DNA of 64,000 nucleotides from Lates calcarifer (lineage: Eukaryota > Chordata > Actinopteri > Centropomidae). Below the pieces are notes generated by a model that saw only the letters and a list, made by a program, of their open reading frames with translations, had not been told where the DNA came from and made no database searches. The DNA lies in contig NC_066838.1 of NCBI RefSeq assembly GCF_001640805.2, forward strand, positions 6,156,601 to 6,220,600, in the 5' to 3' direction. Every line of letters begins with the position of its first letter. The first letter of the stretch is position 1. Shown here one piece after another: positions 54,043 through 64,000 of this stretch. A program made the translations under genes and the position numbers.

Positions 54043-54090
54043 CTTCAGCAGGCAAAAAGGGGGAAAGAAAATGAAAAAAAAGGCAGTTAG
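54043..54090 (-). promoter_or_regulatory. Polypyrimidine tract and 3' splice site of the NtA microexon
   Basis: Read on the minus strand, this is a nearly unbroken T/C run of about 40 nt, interrupted by a few A and G, ending GCCTGCTGAAG at the microexon. Very short vertebrate exons often depend on extended pyrimidine tracts and their binding proteins (PTBP1, SRSF11, SRRM4), so this tract probably controls inclusion. The regulator is inference; the tract is seen. Confidence 0.65.
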
Positions 54091-54769
54091 TGAAAGTTTG
54101 CAAAAAAGCGACACAATACCCATCAAAATTGTTTGGGAGAAGCGGAGTACTGAGGCAGAAAGAGATGGATAAGCCCAGGATGAATGAGTGACAGGAAGTA
54201 GATGAAAGAGGATGAAGAGGAGGAGAGGTGATCACGGACCACAATTGGAGTCTTTCTAACATGTAATAATCAGTGTCACTAGCAAAAATATGCATGTCAA
54301 ATTTGCCCAAAAAGTTTCTGTCTATGCACAGTCACCTCCATCTTCCATCTACTAAATATTGCTGAAGTAAAGAAATGCAAAACAATATGAAAAAGTGATG
54401 AAAGTTGCACAAAACTTCGGCCCTTCTAGTCGACCAAAGTTATATATATCAAATTCAATGGACCACAGCCCAGTGCCAACAAAATATTACAATGATGCGG
54501 ATGGTATATGCCAACAAACCCACCCACCTCAAACACAACAAAACAGACAATCACCACAGACATTCTCATCTCCTCTATCACACATACACACACACACAGG
54601 CCTGTCAATCTGCTGGTGCAGACTGAGGGTGAGGATTTTTGACAGGGCATATGAGAGGTTCATCCATAAAACATGAGTGGGCTGGGAACTGGGAGCTTTA
54701 GATTTACCAGTAAATAACACAGAAACCACAGAGTCTGATCATTTTAACCAGGCACAAATGGCGACTTAC

Positions 54770-54797
54770 TGTCCATGTTCTGTATTCCCAGATCATT
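54770..54797 (-). other. Exon-like 28-nt splice pair upstream of the microexon
   Basis: Minus strand: acceptor ending CCTGTGCAG, 28 nt, donor GTAAGTC. One frame reads Asn-Asp-Leu-Gly-Ile-Gln-Asn-Met-Asp. Its length is not a multiple of three and the phase needed for agrin hits TGA, so it is not an agrin coding exon. It may be a decoy or a poison exon. Low support. Confidence 0.1.
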
Positions 54798-57436
54798 CTG
54801 CACAGGGATACATGTATGCATTAAATTGAATTATGTTATGTTTTTTCCATCGTTTTGTATCATACAGCTTTATTGATTTTGAATATGATACATCACTTTT
54901 CCAAAATGGATTGGTTGCATCTTTCAAGTCTCCCTTGAAACCTCCTCCCTTCCAGCCAACCACCTATGAATTAGATAAAAATAATGATAGTTTACAAAAG
55001 GATGAAAAAATATATATTAGTACACATATAGACACATACATACAAGTATACCTACGTGCCATAAATCCTAGCTAGCTAATTTGTCTTTTTCATCTCTTCT
55101 CTCAATTGTGTGTTTAATACTGAACTGAAAGTTTCAGCATCAACACTTCTCTACTGTGAAATACCCCTTTGCTTTTTCCAGCTGATCAAGAACAGCCACC
55201 ATCGAGGCAAGAGGCTCATTAAATGTTATTCAGCCGCCACCCAAGTAACAGTCAACTACAAAAAAAATCTAGGAGTAATTCCACACAATAACCTAACACC
55301 CTGACAAAACAGGTGTTTTGATGGGTTTTGTTCCGGAGCGGGTATTAGCCAAGTGTCAGCTCCCCTCCTCTGTTCCACCCTCTTGGATTTCTCTCATTCT
55401 GCTTTCTCTGCTCTAGCCTTCATCCTCATTATTCCACACTGGAGTCTTTGGGGGAGCAAATGGTCTATTATCCAAAGATGGAGCTTAGGACAACTTAAAG
55501 CTCTGGAGGAGTAGCTATTTATTTGGGTTGAAAGACAGAGAGAGAGAGAAGGAGGGAGTGTGTGTCTGGCTTGGCGTTCCCATATCACTTAGGCTAATGT
55601 GATTAAGGGTGAGCGAGAGGGGGGTTCATTTAGCTCAGAGCATGTTGGTTCTAAGTGATTCATGTTAGGGAGAGTCGAGGGGTGGTGGTGGGGGTGGCGG
55701 GATGTGGCTGGTCACAGGACTTCCTGAAACACACGCACAGTCACATAAGAGTGGGGGTGTGTTTTTAGTGCCTGGTACGAAAATTACTACACATGAATGC
55801 GCACACACAAATGTTCACTGGTGCCACCCAAGCTTAGAAATTAATTTATTAAATTTCACCTTACTCGCTTATTTTTTTTCTTTTTTTCATTTAGCTGTCA
55901 AACTTTCATACTTGACTGCAGCACGAAACCCCTTTGAGCTACCTAGGGAAATTCAGGGGAGCTTGAGACTGAATGATTCTTTCCCCTTTGCTCTGTGAGA
56001 AATATTTGGTAGTTTTTTTTATCTGAAGTGAGCAGAAAACCAAAAGCAGGAATAAATGTACAGCAGGAACAGCTGAACATTGCCTTCACTGAGATTATTG
56101 TAAATATGTTTTCTCATTATGACTAAGGTCAGATGATCAACAATAGTATGAGAAGGATAAATAACCATTGATGCCATTGTCTCTTTATCCACCTTTTCAT
56201 CAAAATTAGCTTCATTTCTTTGAACTTTTCATGCAAATTAAAGCATAATTCAGCAAGGAAAATCATTTTTAATGGATGTCAGTTTCCATTTTGGAACAGA
56301 ATTTGTTCTATTGGTGGAAAGAGTCCTTTTGTGTGGGGTGTCCAGTCTTTGTAAGACTCAATTATTTTAAGGCCTGTTCCAAAACTGAAAAGGAAAAGAA
56401 AGAAACTTAATCAAGGAGTAAAGGGGATGATGATATGACAGTTGGGCAGCACAGATGCTGCTATAGAGGCAAGAGATGGACAGGCGTGTGTGTGTGCGTG
56501 TGTGTGAGCAGGGTCTCAAACACGGCAGATGGATCCATTTAATTCTGAATGGCTTTTTGCATGTTGCTGCAAACATTATTTACGGACAGACACAGCATGT
56601 CGATGGCTCTCTCAAACAGCACAAGCTTGAATCAAATGGTTTTTCAAAAAGTGGATGAATACATGTAGCGATACAAAGATTAAAATCTGGTCTCAACATT
56701 CAGCACTTCAGCATTATAAAGCAAACAAAGCTGGCCTTAAATTGTGCCACACATGCAGCTTTTTCTCTTAATGCTGTTATCTGTGACAATGAACACACAT
56801 GAAGACTCCAGGCAAAATTTGTGTGTGTTTGTAACATGGGAGGGGGGTCTTTGTTCGCAGCTCAGCTGTAAAAGAGACACACAAACACACACACACACCT
56901 CTTCTAAGAATACTGTCCCCTGTGATAGCAATAAACTTATTTCAAATGTTTAGTCACACAAAACCATGTTGTTTTTCTGCATCAAAATGCAAAAATTCAA
57001 AATGCAACAAATTCTTTACAAAGTCATCCACCTTTCCAGACACTGATAATCCTCCAATATGTGCACAGACTGTCCTCCAGTTGTAAACTATTAGTAGACA
57101 TCATCAAAAAAAAGCAGCCTTTTTAGATCCCTGATTCAAAAAGGATGTATGGGAGCTTCAGACAACATGTGTGAGTCTGGACTGGAGAGCCTTTAGGTCA
57201 GCCACAAACAGGGCCAAGAACTGGGAGATTTCTAAAGGACTTGGACCAACGACTGCATTTTCTCACACGCAGGACACTGGGTTGTAAAAAGTCCTATCAG
57301 TTTCCAGCTGTGAGGTGTATACAACCCTTTCACCGTCCCCTCCTTTTCTCCAACACTTGAATAAATAGAGGCTGAGAAATGGGCCGGAGGGTGAGAGAAG
57401 AAAAAGGAAGGAAGGATCCCTTTGGTACTTGTTTAC

Positions 57437-57499
57437 CTCATGCAACACATCCTTCATGTTGCCCCAGTTTACGTGGCCTTGACGGACTTTGCCAAACAA
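57437..57499 (-). other. Exon-like 63-nt open segment, not agrin
   Basis: Minus strand: pyrimidine tract then GAGCAG, 63 nt, donor GAG before GTAAAC. The phase-0 reading is open and protein-like (LFGKVRQGHVNWGNMKDVLHE spans its 21 codons). The agrin phase would contain a stop. I do not recognise the peptide. It could be part of an unknown transcript, an old pseudogene fragment, or chance. Confidence 0.15.
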
Positions 57500-60400
57500 C
57501 TGCTCACCAGAAGAGAAAGCAAAGTTCACATTGCTTATCTTCGCTGTGGTGGATTTGCTTTAGCTCACAAGAAATGAGGTTTGTGCTGCTGAAGCCAAGG
57601 TGATTGAGATCCACCATCTCTGCCTATCCTCATGCAGGCACCATTTGGTATCTTTTATTTATTTATTAGTGGTGGAGGTGAGTTGGATCAGGGTGTCAAG
57701 CTGTAAACGTGTTTCCCTGCAAGAGATACAGATTAAGAGAGTGGGTCCATAACAAATTTGCTAAGGTTGGCTTGATCTCAGAGCACAGTGGCTACTTTAA
57801 TTTCATAATGAGTCATTTGCATATGCAGCACAGTGGCACCCCTGATTATATATAGGAGAGGATAGAAATGCAAAGAGGGTTTCATTTCGCTCAAGCAGAA
57901 TCTTTTCACAATACCGTAATTTCACGCCACGCAAATCTGCAGCTCCTCTGTGGGCCTGGGCCTGCCTTGATTAATTTAGTGCAAGGGAAGAGATTAAACA
58001 TCCCAAAGCAGACATCAAGATAGACAGCCAGGGTAGACTCAAAAAGCCAGTGCTGTGATAGAAAATAAACTGCAATATGAAGCAAGTTTTGGCAGTTTTT
58101 TTTCAGTCATTGTCTTCATTGACCTTTATATACCGTCTGGGATCAGATATACTCACCCAGAAGCACAGACTGTGATTTAAAGAGATTCCTGACAGAAGCT
58201 TTCTTGATGAATGAAAACATTTGACTCTGCAGACGCCTGAAAGGCTCATCTCTTTTTACAACTCATCACGGAGATAGCATGAATTCAGCTCCATGTAAGG
58301 GAGTGAGTGTTATTCTTATTTTGACAAGGGGGGCTGTGAACCCTTCCTCCCACTCCCAGTCTGTCAGTCTCCATGCAGGTCCTGCAACAGTGCTGAAAAA
58401 TCAAAGGTGCAAACTGCTGCGATTTGAGGGGGGCTCCATGTCAGCGCTGCTCCTCTGTGGTTCATTTACACCAAACTCTGCAACCGATGACATTATAGGG
58501 AGCTGTGAGGCTGATGGCCCCCACGTTCCTGGCATTCCAACTGACTGTTTCTCCTCAAACCGCCATGCTGTAAAACCTCAAGGTGCATGTGGAGCCTCAG
58601 GCCATGTCCACAAATGGCTAAAACTAAATCTGAATATAAATAATAATCTAACAGCACTAAGTCACTAGGTCTGAAAATCCATCACTAGGTTTGGCTGTAC
58701 GGAAACACAGCACTAGCAACCAAACAGACCTCAAGGGAACAGAACAGAGGTTTACTTCACTTTTTACTAGGCAATAGCTGAAATGTACAATTTTGTTGTT
58801 TTATGGGCTGAAATCAGAACAGATTTAGCCATTTTCCTTCTGTGTTGGCATTTAAGTGTGGTCTGAGAACAAGCAATGTGAAACTGCTAGTGTAGATAGA
58901 AGTCTTTTATAGCATATAAACAAGGTTTTCTGCACCAGGCCCAAAAGCTAAACTTTGATGAGGAAGGCAAGAAATTTGTGTGAATCAATTCTGCACAGCA
59001 ATTTCAAGACATAATTATAAACTTTGCGTTGTATCTACTTTTTGCCCAACTGGATGACAGTGGGAGCTTTAAACTTAATCAATGATGCTGTTTTGTTTTT
59101 CTTGCCTTTTAACAAAGGAAAAAGAAAGGTTCATACAATCTTGGTGAGGCTATGAGAGGACAGTGAACTTTAAACTGACAATGTGTCACTACAACCGGGC
59201 TTTAAAGAGGACACTAGATCACTCAAAAAAGTGCCATCTCATATGAGGCTTGTCAGGTCTTCCCTATGCCAGCTAAGTAATGACGGTTTTCTCTCGGATG
59301 CATTCATCAAATGGATCAGGATCACTAGTCCACTGCTAAATGCAGACTTGGCATGAGCGAGCCTTCCAATGGGCCTCGCTGCGTAATTCAACCAAGCAAT
59401 TAATGTCAGCCTGGTCAATGTCAAAAAGACACACAAATTAAAAGTACTGGAGTCATCCATAAAACAATGTGTCCAGTCATGCTTCCCAGAGCCGCCGCCA
59501 ACGTCACTGAATCCTCTGCCCAGCCCACTTTAGTATATGGTGTCCCATCCTTCACCGCCTCTTCCCTTTAGATAATTTCCATTCCTTTTAGAAACACAGC
59601 CTTTCCACCTTTTAGCAAAACAGAGTGATCAATTAATGGCTCCTAAAGCTCTCACTATTAGAGGAAATGACTTTTAATTTGGCCAATTAACAAGTTAGGA
59701 AATTCATCAGCACAGCGAGAGAATTAGACAGCAAGCAAGAGATTGAGGAAAAAATGTGGGGGTAGACAGGGACCATCAGCTATCCCATGATCTACTCAGG
59801 ATGCTGTACAGTGGTTTAATTATAAAGAACACACATAAACAGAAAACCAGAGCATTTGGTTCAAATCACTCAAAAAGTCTGATCCAATCACAAAAGAAGA
59901 GAGATCTGAAATGATTATGAATGCAAGCTGAAGTGATTAACAGGCAGGAAGAGGACAAGCAGAGGACAGTGACTGAGTGTAACGTCCTTGGCTGCTGATG
60001 GGTACAGGCACTTGGTAGATGAGGGATATTATAATTTGATTCATGTCCACCCACTAGCAGATAGGACTGAAAGATCAGTGCACTGGTTAATGAAGGAGCA
60101 GCCCGGTGCATTTAAAAGGCAAATGTATTCTGACAGTCCAGGCAGGACTCTTACCAAAGCAAATTGGGCAGGAAAGTCAGTCACACCCAAAACTCAAGAC
60201 GAGCCTGAGGTGTTCATCAGATAAGATAATGGTGGGTAAGCAGTCAGCATTCTTCACCAACTCCCACAAAACATGATATTCTGTGAAAGCAATTACCTTA
60301 AATAGGCATTCAATCTACTTACCACGCTGTCAAGCAAAGACAGGAGCTGTACATTTCTGTCCTGACTGAGTTCTTGCTAAACATGCATGATTGTCACAGA

Positions 60401-61662
60401 ATTATGCAACACTTTTGATTATCAATAGACATTTTTAAATTATTTGTCATGCATAAATACAAAAGTGTAAAGCTGGTTCCAGCTTTTCAAACTAATGAGA
60501 CTTGTTGTTTTTCTCAGTTTTATATCTCTGGGTTTTGGACTGTTGCTGGGATAAATCGAGCAATGCGATTAACGGATTAAGTTGTGAATGCAAAAATTGC
60601 TGCCACTCTCCTTTTAAGATTCTCTTTTTAACTCTTATAATTAGATTTTTCTCAAACAAGTGAAACCACCAGTCAGTGGGGAGAGATTAATACTGTATGT
60701 TTGAAGACTTTTCTCAAATTGGTACTTGAAACAAGTGAGTTATGTCCCTTGTTTCATTGCTAAACACTGACTCTTGTCTTGACTCCTAAAATAAGTGAGA
60801 CTGCAGCTCAAGCTAACATTTTTCCTAAACTAAAAAGATTCTCTGAGCATGAATGTATCCAGAACTTGTTAAGATGGACATTTTCTGAATTGTACTGAAG
60901 TTTAACAGCATGTATTGTTTGTACTTTAAATGAATGCACTGCAGCCCTGTCTGAAGCCCAAACGACATGTCATTAATATCCATAAATGTCAGGGTCTTTA
61001 GTCATTAGACATTGTCTCTCTATTCTCCAGTGGAAAAACAAAATGGGACGTGGACAAAGCTTCTGTTTTTGTCTTGTGTGGGCCAAGATAAAGCACCAAG
61101 TGAAAAGGTTGCCATCCATCTTCATCCGCCTGGCATGTGCTTTAGTTACTTCCTCTCTCAATGTAGCCTGTGTCTTTTTCTGTTCTCCTTGTGTGTCTGT
61201 TTGTGTGTGTGTGCTGTAAGTGGCAGTGAGGTTAATGAAGTGCATCCACCTCTCTTCCTCCCCAAAATGAAAGAGACTTCATTAAGCAGTCTACAGACTC
61301 GCTGCAACTCTGTCCCAGTAATATATGCAAGTATATTGACACCTGAGGATGGTGCTCATAGCTGTACACTATGGAAATTGACAAAATTAACCAATGGGGT
61401 TTATGTTTAATGCTTACTCTCTGTTCCTCCTGATGACTCAACAGGTCTGCCTGACCACAACTGATGTGGAACATATCAAAAATCAAAGAAAAGTAGAGGG
61501 AAGAACGATGTCGCAGTGGTGGTATCAGCATCATGTGCTGATGTCCTTTATCTCCTTTCCTCTCCCTCATCACTGTCTTTCTTTACCCCTGTCCTTTTAG
61601 CTCTCTCCACCCCTTCCTCTTTCCCTCTACATCCTTTCATCTCAACCTCCCACGCATTTCAG

Positions 61663-61747
61663 GTCACCGGGGAAGCAATCGTCTTAAGTGTTCTGGCTGA
61701 CAATGAGAGCTGATGAGAAACCTTCCTGTGAGCATTTGCTGGCTAAG
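61663..61747 (+). other. Candidate plus-strand exon antisense to agrin
   Basis: Plus strand: a long T/C-rich tract (about 61590-61660) ends in ATTTCAG, followed by 85 nt and the strong donor AAG before GTAAGC. All three frames contain stops, so it is not an internal coding exon. It could be a noncoding RNA exon, or a 5' exon whose ATG at 61703 (A at -3) opens 15 codons to the donor. Other exons of such a transcript were not found. Confidence 0.25.
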
Positions 61748-63092
61748 GTAAGCTCCTGATCCACCCTGCACTGCATACAAATGTGGGGAGCTCATCTATG
61801 CCTCCTCTTGGCCTGATTCTTTTTCTGGAAGTTTCTACCTAATTATAAATCCCTGTAGAAGACAAACAAAACTCACTTCCTCACCTTAAAACCAAGGTAC
61901 ATCATCAACTAAAACTACAAAGAAAGAGTCCATTAGTATACTTTAAGAGTTGATGCATGTTTTTCAGAAATGTTTTTTTCTTTGGTATAAAACCAATCTT
62001 TCCTTAACCAATCACATGCTTAAGGTCAGTGTCTATGCCAATGTCAACATACAGTACATCGCTTGCTCTAATCCCTCTCTAGCCCCCTTGGAAGAGCAGG
62101 TCATTGCATATAATGACAGACAGACATAGTATCAACTGTAAAGGCAAGATGTTGCTGACTCAGCATACCTTTCCCATAATCCTCTCAGCTCAGGGCACTG
62201 GTTCAGCTATTTTATCTAAAATAAAGGGCAACAGAGGCTGCTACAATCAGGATAATTAAAAAAAGAAAATCTAAGAAGGCAAAATGAAACTGTCCCCCAG
62301 CAGGTGGTGAGCAGTTCAGCTTTCAGATGATTGATTTGTTTTATTCTACATCGACGGTCTTTATTCATCCATCCAAACCAGCTGTCGGAATTCCACACTA
62401 CCACAAGCAGGAATCTGCAGCCTCCAAGCATGCTCTGAGCATGAGTTTGCCCATAGACAAGTCCCTGCACAGCCCAGATCCTCCACACCGAAGATACCTG
62501 CAAGGATTATGCATGAATAATAGCTCGCACTGACAACTGTGGTTGATGGAGGATGTGACATGAGGAAAACTAATGACACATATGACAGATTGACGATTAC
62601 TGATGACTGTAACTTGATGAACTTATAGTTACTTGATGCTGGCATCTGTGAATCAATCTTGGCAGTGCTTCCTCTCAGTCTGACATGTGCCATTAAACAA
62701 ATATTAAGTGCCAAGAGACAAAGTGAAGACAACCATAATGAATGCTTTTTCACGTCTGTTTGTGTGCCTTCAGTACTGAGTGACTTCAAAACATCAAAAT
62801 CCATTAGTTTTTTTCCGAAGACGCTGTAACTCAATATACACCAAGGCTGAGTTTGAGTCTTACTTCTGCAAAGCAATATTGCTGATAGAAAACCATAATA
62901 TCACATAACACAAAAGAGACCAATCCACCGGCTGATTTATGTCACGCATTTCCTAAAGAACCTGCCATTACTGCTGTGGCACTGCTGAGGCTTAGTTATA
63001 CGGTAGCAGCTTTATAGATAGTAGCATCAGTGCAACTTCAAGGACTGTGGACACTGGGAATAGTGTCAGTTGGGAGGGGGCCGATGTCATCA

Positions 63093-63129
63093 AATGGCCT
63101 TCTTGACAGTGGACATCAAGAAGGCCATT
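63093..63129. repeat. Perfect 14-bp inverted repeat, 9-nt loop
   Basis: AATGGCCTTCTTGA at 63093-63106 and its exact complement TCAAGAAGGCCATT at 63116-63129, separated by CAGTGGACA. Forms a short hairpin on either strand. Too short for a convincing microRNA precursor unless imperfect pairing continues outward. Confidence 0.85.
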
Positions 63130-64000
63130 CATATCCAATGTCAAAGACCATCCTTGAACAGAGACAGAGGTTATGATGTCTCTCACACAGACTACCTTTT
63201 ATAATGTGACCAAACCTTTCTGTAGGTCACATGATGATAGCTGACTTAACACCATGACAACTGAGCAAACTCTGCATGCTGATGAAAACAGGCTTCTGTT
63301 TACCAAGGTTAAGTGTAAAAAAAAAGACAGTTGTATTTATTTCAGTATATATGAGGTTCTTTAGAATCTCCTGGACAAAAGTGGTTAAAAAGTGAAATCC
63401 ATCCACTACATAGTTATTGAGTAGTAGTTATCAGGTGAATGCCAGCAGTGATGTTTTTTGTAAACTATTCAACACAGCTTATTTTCAGCATCATTGCAAA
63501 TACCCACTGAGGTCATAGTTATACTGGTGCTGGTCATAATAACTATAATAAAACCTAAATTGAATTTGGCTTGAAAAGATAACAAGTGTTCAAGTTGAAA
63601 GGTTTTGAGGCAGTGTACTGATGTATTGGTATTCAAAACAACCCCTATTTCTTTTTAAAGGTTTATTTTTTCTTCCCTGAACAAAACGTTGCAGTTGTCT
63701 GAAGCATGTCTTATCTATAGGCCCCATTTCAGGCATTTTAACTAAAACTCCATTCAAATCATAATTGCTTTCCCGTTGAGCTAAAAAAACAAAAACAAAT
63801 CTGCCTCTCTTCAGGGTTTTAGGACTCCAAAGCAGACCACTCTATTAGCACACATGGCCAGCCTCTTGTATAATGGACCAGGAGAGCAGTGTATAATCAG
63901 TCTAATTGGCTCTGGGTGGATTTAATAACATCACAAAATAGTCATGTCACGAACCACTAATTAAATGCTGTAATCAACATGCTGCCTCATATACTGTACT

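Larger units (their letters stand above)
54043..64000 (-). other. agrn: Agrin intron upstream of the microexon (partial)
   Basis: Should run to the last NtA exon, which I searched for on the minus strand and did not find, so it lies beyond 64000. Contents: the two exon-like pairs on the minus strand, the plus-strand candidate at 61663 and the hairpin at 63093. Nothing else is supportable in 54800-57430, 57500-61660, 61750-63090 and 63130-64000. Confidence 0.65.

Noticed and set aside
58279..58668. 129-codon plus-strand frame.
   Set aside because: No family resemblance and no supporting splice sites; composition like the flanking intron.
62361..62876. The longest open frame of the window, 171 codons on the minus strand.
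   Set aside because: No recognisable domain, no sensible splice context and a second overlapping open frame. This length is expected occasionally by chance in 64 kb.
54043..64000. NtA-domain exons of agrin.
   Set aside because: No stretch resembling the laminin-binding domain was seen on the minus strand; they are expected to the right of the window.

Overview
The window is vertebrate nuclear DNA, most likely from a teleost fish and probably a percomorph. It is AT-leaning, gene-poor and full of CA/TG, GA and GATA microsatellites. It carries a tRNA-derived SINE and several interspersed repeats that I recognise, from memory, as common in percomorph genomes. There are no operons, no bacterial-type coding density and no long real ORFs. 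Most ATG-to-stop stretches are chance, and many are read through CA/TG repeats.

One gene can be identified with good support: AGRN (agrin), on the minus strand, represented by its alternative 5' region. In transcription order (right to left) the pieces are: (1) a 21-nt microexon at 54022-54042, which fits the seven-residue insert known at the end of the laminin-binding NtA domain of chicken agrin; (2) the first coding exon of transmembrane (short N-terminus) agrin at 24851-25016, encoding a short basic cytoplasmic tail and a membrane anchor; (3) a 39-nt exon at 20359-20397, encoding the linker shared by the secreted (LN) and transmembrane (TM) forms. All junctions are phase 1. The TM exon ends in T and the microexon in G, and the shared exon begins AC, giving Tyr-Lys-Pro in TM agrin and Asp-Lys-Pro in LN agrin. 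The NtA exons must lie beyond 64000, and the follistatin, laminin-G and other exons before position 1. The window is therefore almost entirely introns: about 20 kb downstream of the linker exon, about 4.5 kb between TM and linker exons, about 29 kb between microexon and TM exon, and at least 10 kb upstream of the microexon.

Region by region: 1-20.3 kb is intron with microsatellites, possible conserved noncoding blocks near 18-20 kb and a DR1-like motif near 16.8 kb. 20.4-25.0 kb holds the linker exon, an old interspersed repeat, a speculative alternative exon at 24336-24408 and the TM exon. 25.0-27.3 kb is a more GC-rich stretch, probably the TM-agrin promoter and 5' UTR, ending in a 41-bp GA tract. 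27.3-54 kb is intron with a TTAGGG-containing repeat, two copies of one SINE family, facing GT/CA tracts, a 53-bp CA tract, a small AATAAA-bearing tandem repeat, and two speculative phase-compatible small exons near 32.5 kb. 54-64 kb is intron with the microexon, some exon-like splice pairs that do not fit agrin (one on the plus strand at 61663-61747) and a perfect 14-bp hairpin at 63.1 kb.

I did not find a novel multi-gene system. The most interesting biology is the alternative 5' architecture of agrin, which decides between a basement-membrane form and a membrane-anchored form and adds a microexon next to the laminin-binding domain.
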